From NCBI RefSeq assembly GCF_900167335.1, contig NZ_FUXI01000003.1, positions 1 to 64,000 on the forward strand: a DNA stretch of 64,000 nt. Reading direction: 5' to 3'. Below, in pieces: positions 63,661-64,000 of this stretch; the stretch's first letter is position 1; each line of letters begins with the position of its first letter. The position numbers and the translations under genes were made by a program. This stretch comes from Pilibacter termitis (lineage in GTDB: Bacteria > Bacillota > Bacilli > Lactobacillales > Streptococcaceae). The notes below the pieces were generated by a model that was not told where the DNA came from, did not search any database, and was given only the letters and a program-made list of their open reading frames with translations.

Positions 63661-64000
63661 GAAAAGCGAGAGGGGCGTTCAGGAGTTTGTCGCAGTGAGC
63701 CATGCCATTTACTTGCCTGAAGCAGAGCTTCAGGTGGTATTGCGAACAGCGACCCAACTCCTGCCCCTCGTAGCTAGACAAAGAAAAGCGGAGCGGGGCG
63801 TTCAGGAGTTTGTCGCAGTGAACCACGTCGTTTATTTACTCGAAACGTAGTTTCGAGCGACGTTGTGAACAGCGACCGAACTCCTGCCCCTCGTAGCTAG
63901 ACAAAGAAAAGCGGAGCGGGGCGTTCAGGAGTTTGTCGCAGTGAACCACGTCGTTTATTTACTCGAAACGTAGTTTCGAGCGACGTTGTGAACAGCGACC
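63661..64000 (+). repeat. Tandem family A palindromes at the right edge
   Basis: Units start at 63661, 63784 and 63906, spacing 123 and 122 bp; the third is cut by the window end. Unit 1 has tip cctgaagc/gcttcagg and inner tgcca/tggta; units 2 and 3 are identical over the visible length, with tip ctcgaaac/gtttcgag and inner acgtcg/cgacgt. All share ggggcgttcaggagtttg and gcgaccgaactcctg or close forms. No gene is seen. Confidence 0.92.

Noticed and set aside
63590-63826. 78-codon minus-strand ORF with an internal duplicated peptide
   Set aside because: Again translation of family A repeats, overlapping the end of the binding-protein gene.

Overview
The window is low-GC, densely coded Firmicutes DNA. 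It looks like a lactic acid bacterium (order Lactobacillales), most plausibly of the Enterococcaceae type. The basis is: a 5S rRNA/tRNA-Gly rRNA-operon tail, strong Shine-Dalgarno sites, frequent TTG/GTG starts, T-box and FMN riboswitch control, class Ib ribonucleotide reductase, the WalRKHI module, murA-rho gene order, an Mga-type regulator and a holin-like type I toxin. The species cannot be named from the sequence alone.

Layout. 1-250: end of an rRNA operon (5S, tRNA-Gly). 340-2894: T-box controlled amino-acid ABC importer. 3204-6195: an ABC-2 exporter with two paralogous permeases around one ATPase. 6405-7413: orphan pstS behind a four-repeat Pho box. 7536-11273 (minus): nrdHIEF with NrdR boxes. 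11524-16264: walRKHI. 16717-17934: OFA-type MFS carrier. 18183-21635: murA, rho, uppP. 21763-24111: DinG/XPD-type helicase with a Cas4/RecB-like nuclease domain. 24242-27390: secG, rnr, smpB. 27560-33355: rimP-nusA-rnpM-ylxQ-infB, then rbfA. 33527-35014: AGCS amino acid:cation symporter. 35181-37960: tsaB, two rimI-like genes, tsaD. 38021-38874: FMN riboswitch and ribU. 39178-41261: a small membrane protein and an Mga-family regulator. 41750-42017: type I toxin-antitoxin locus. 42157-45021: prfB with its +1 frameshift, then ftsEX. 45383-49078: small accessory genes and an ABC exporter. 49290-63660: AraC regulator and an 11-gene L-rhamnose/pectin (rhamnogalacturonan-like) catabolic and uptake locus. 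63661 to the edge: tandem repeats.

The carbohydrate locus reads as one programme. A solute-binding lipoprotein and two permeases import pectic oligosaccharides, with the ATPase presumably elsewhere. GH28, GH43-like and a large unassigned (alpha/alpha)6-type glycosidase cut them in the cytoplasm. RhaA, RhaB and RhaD process rhamnose and UxaC starts uronate catabolism. The promoter overlaps a cre site and an AraC-type regulator is encoded divergently.

The most striking unexplained structure is a family of about 120-bp palindromic intergenic repeats (family A). They occur singly, as halves and in tandem arrays. They are sometimes nested inside a second repeat family (B) ending in 18-bp inverted repeats. 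Copies of A differ by paired changes in at least four helical segments, so the fold is preserved while the sequence varies. Other notable points are a small two-membrane-segment gene split exactly at an A-AAA-AAC heptamer (possible -1 frameshift), a toxin gene coupled to an overlapping 20-codon leader ORF, and a 183-bp tandem duplication in infB.
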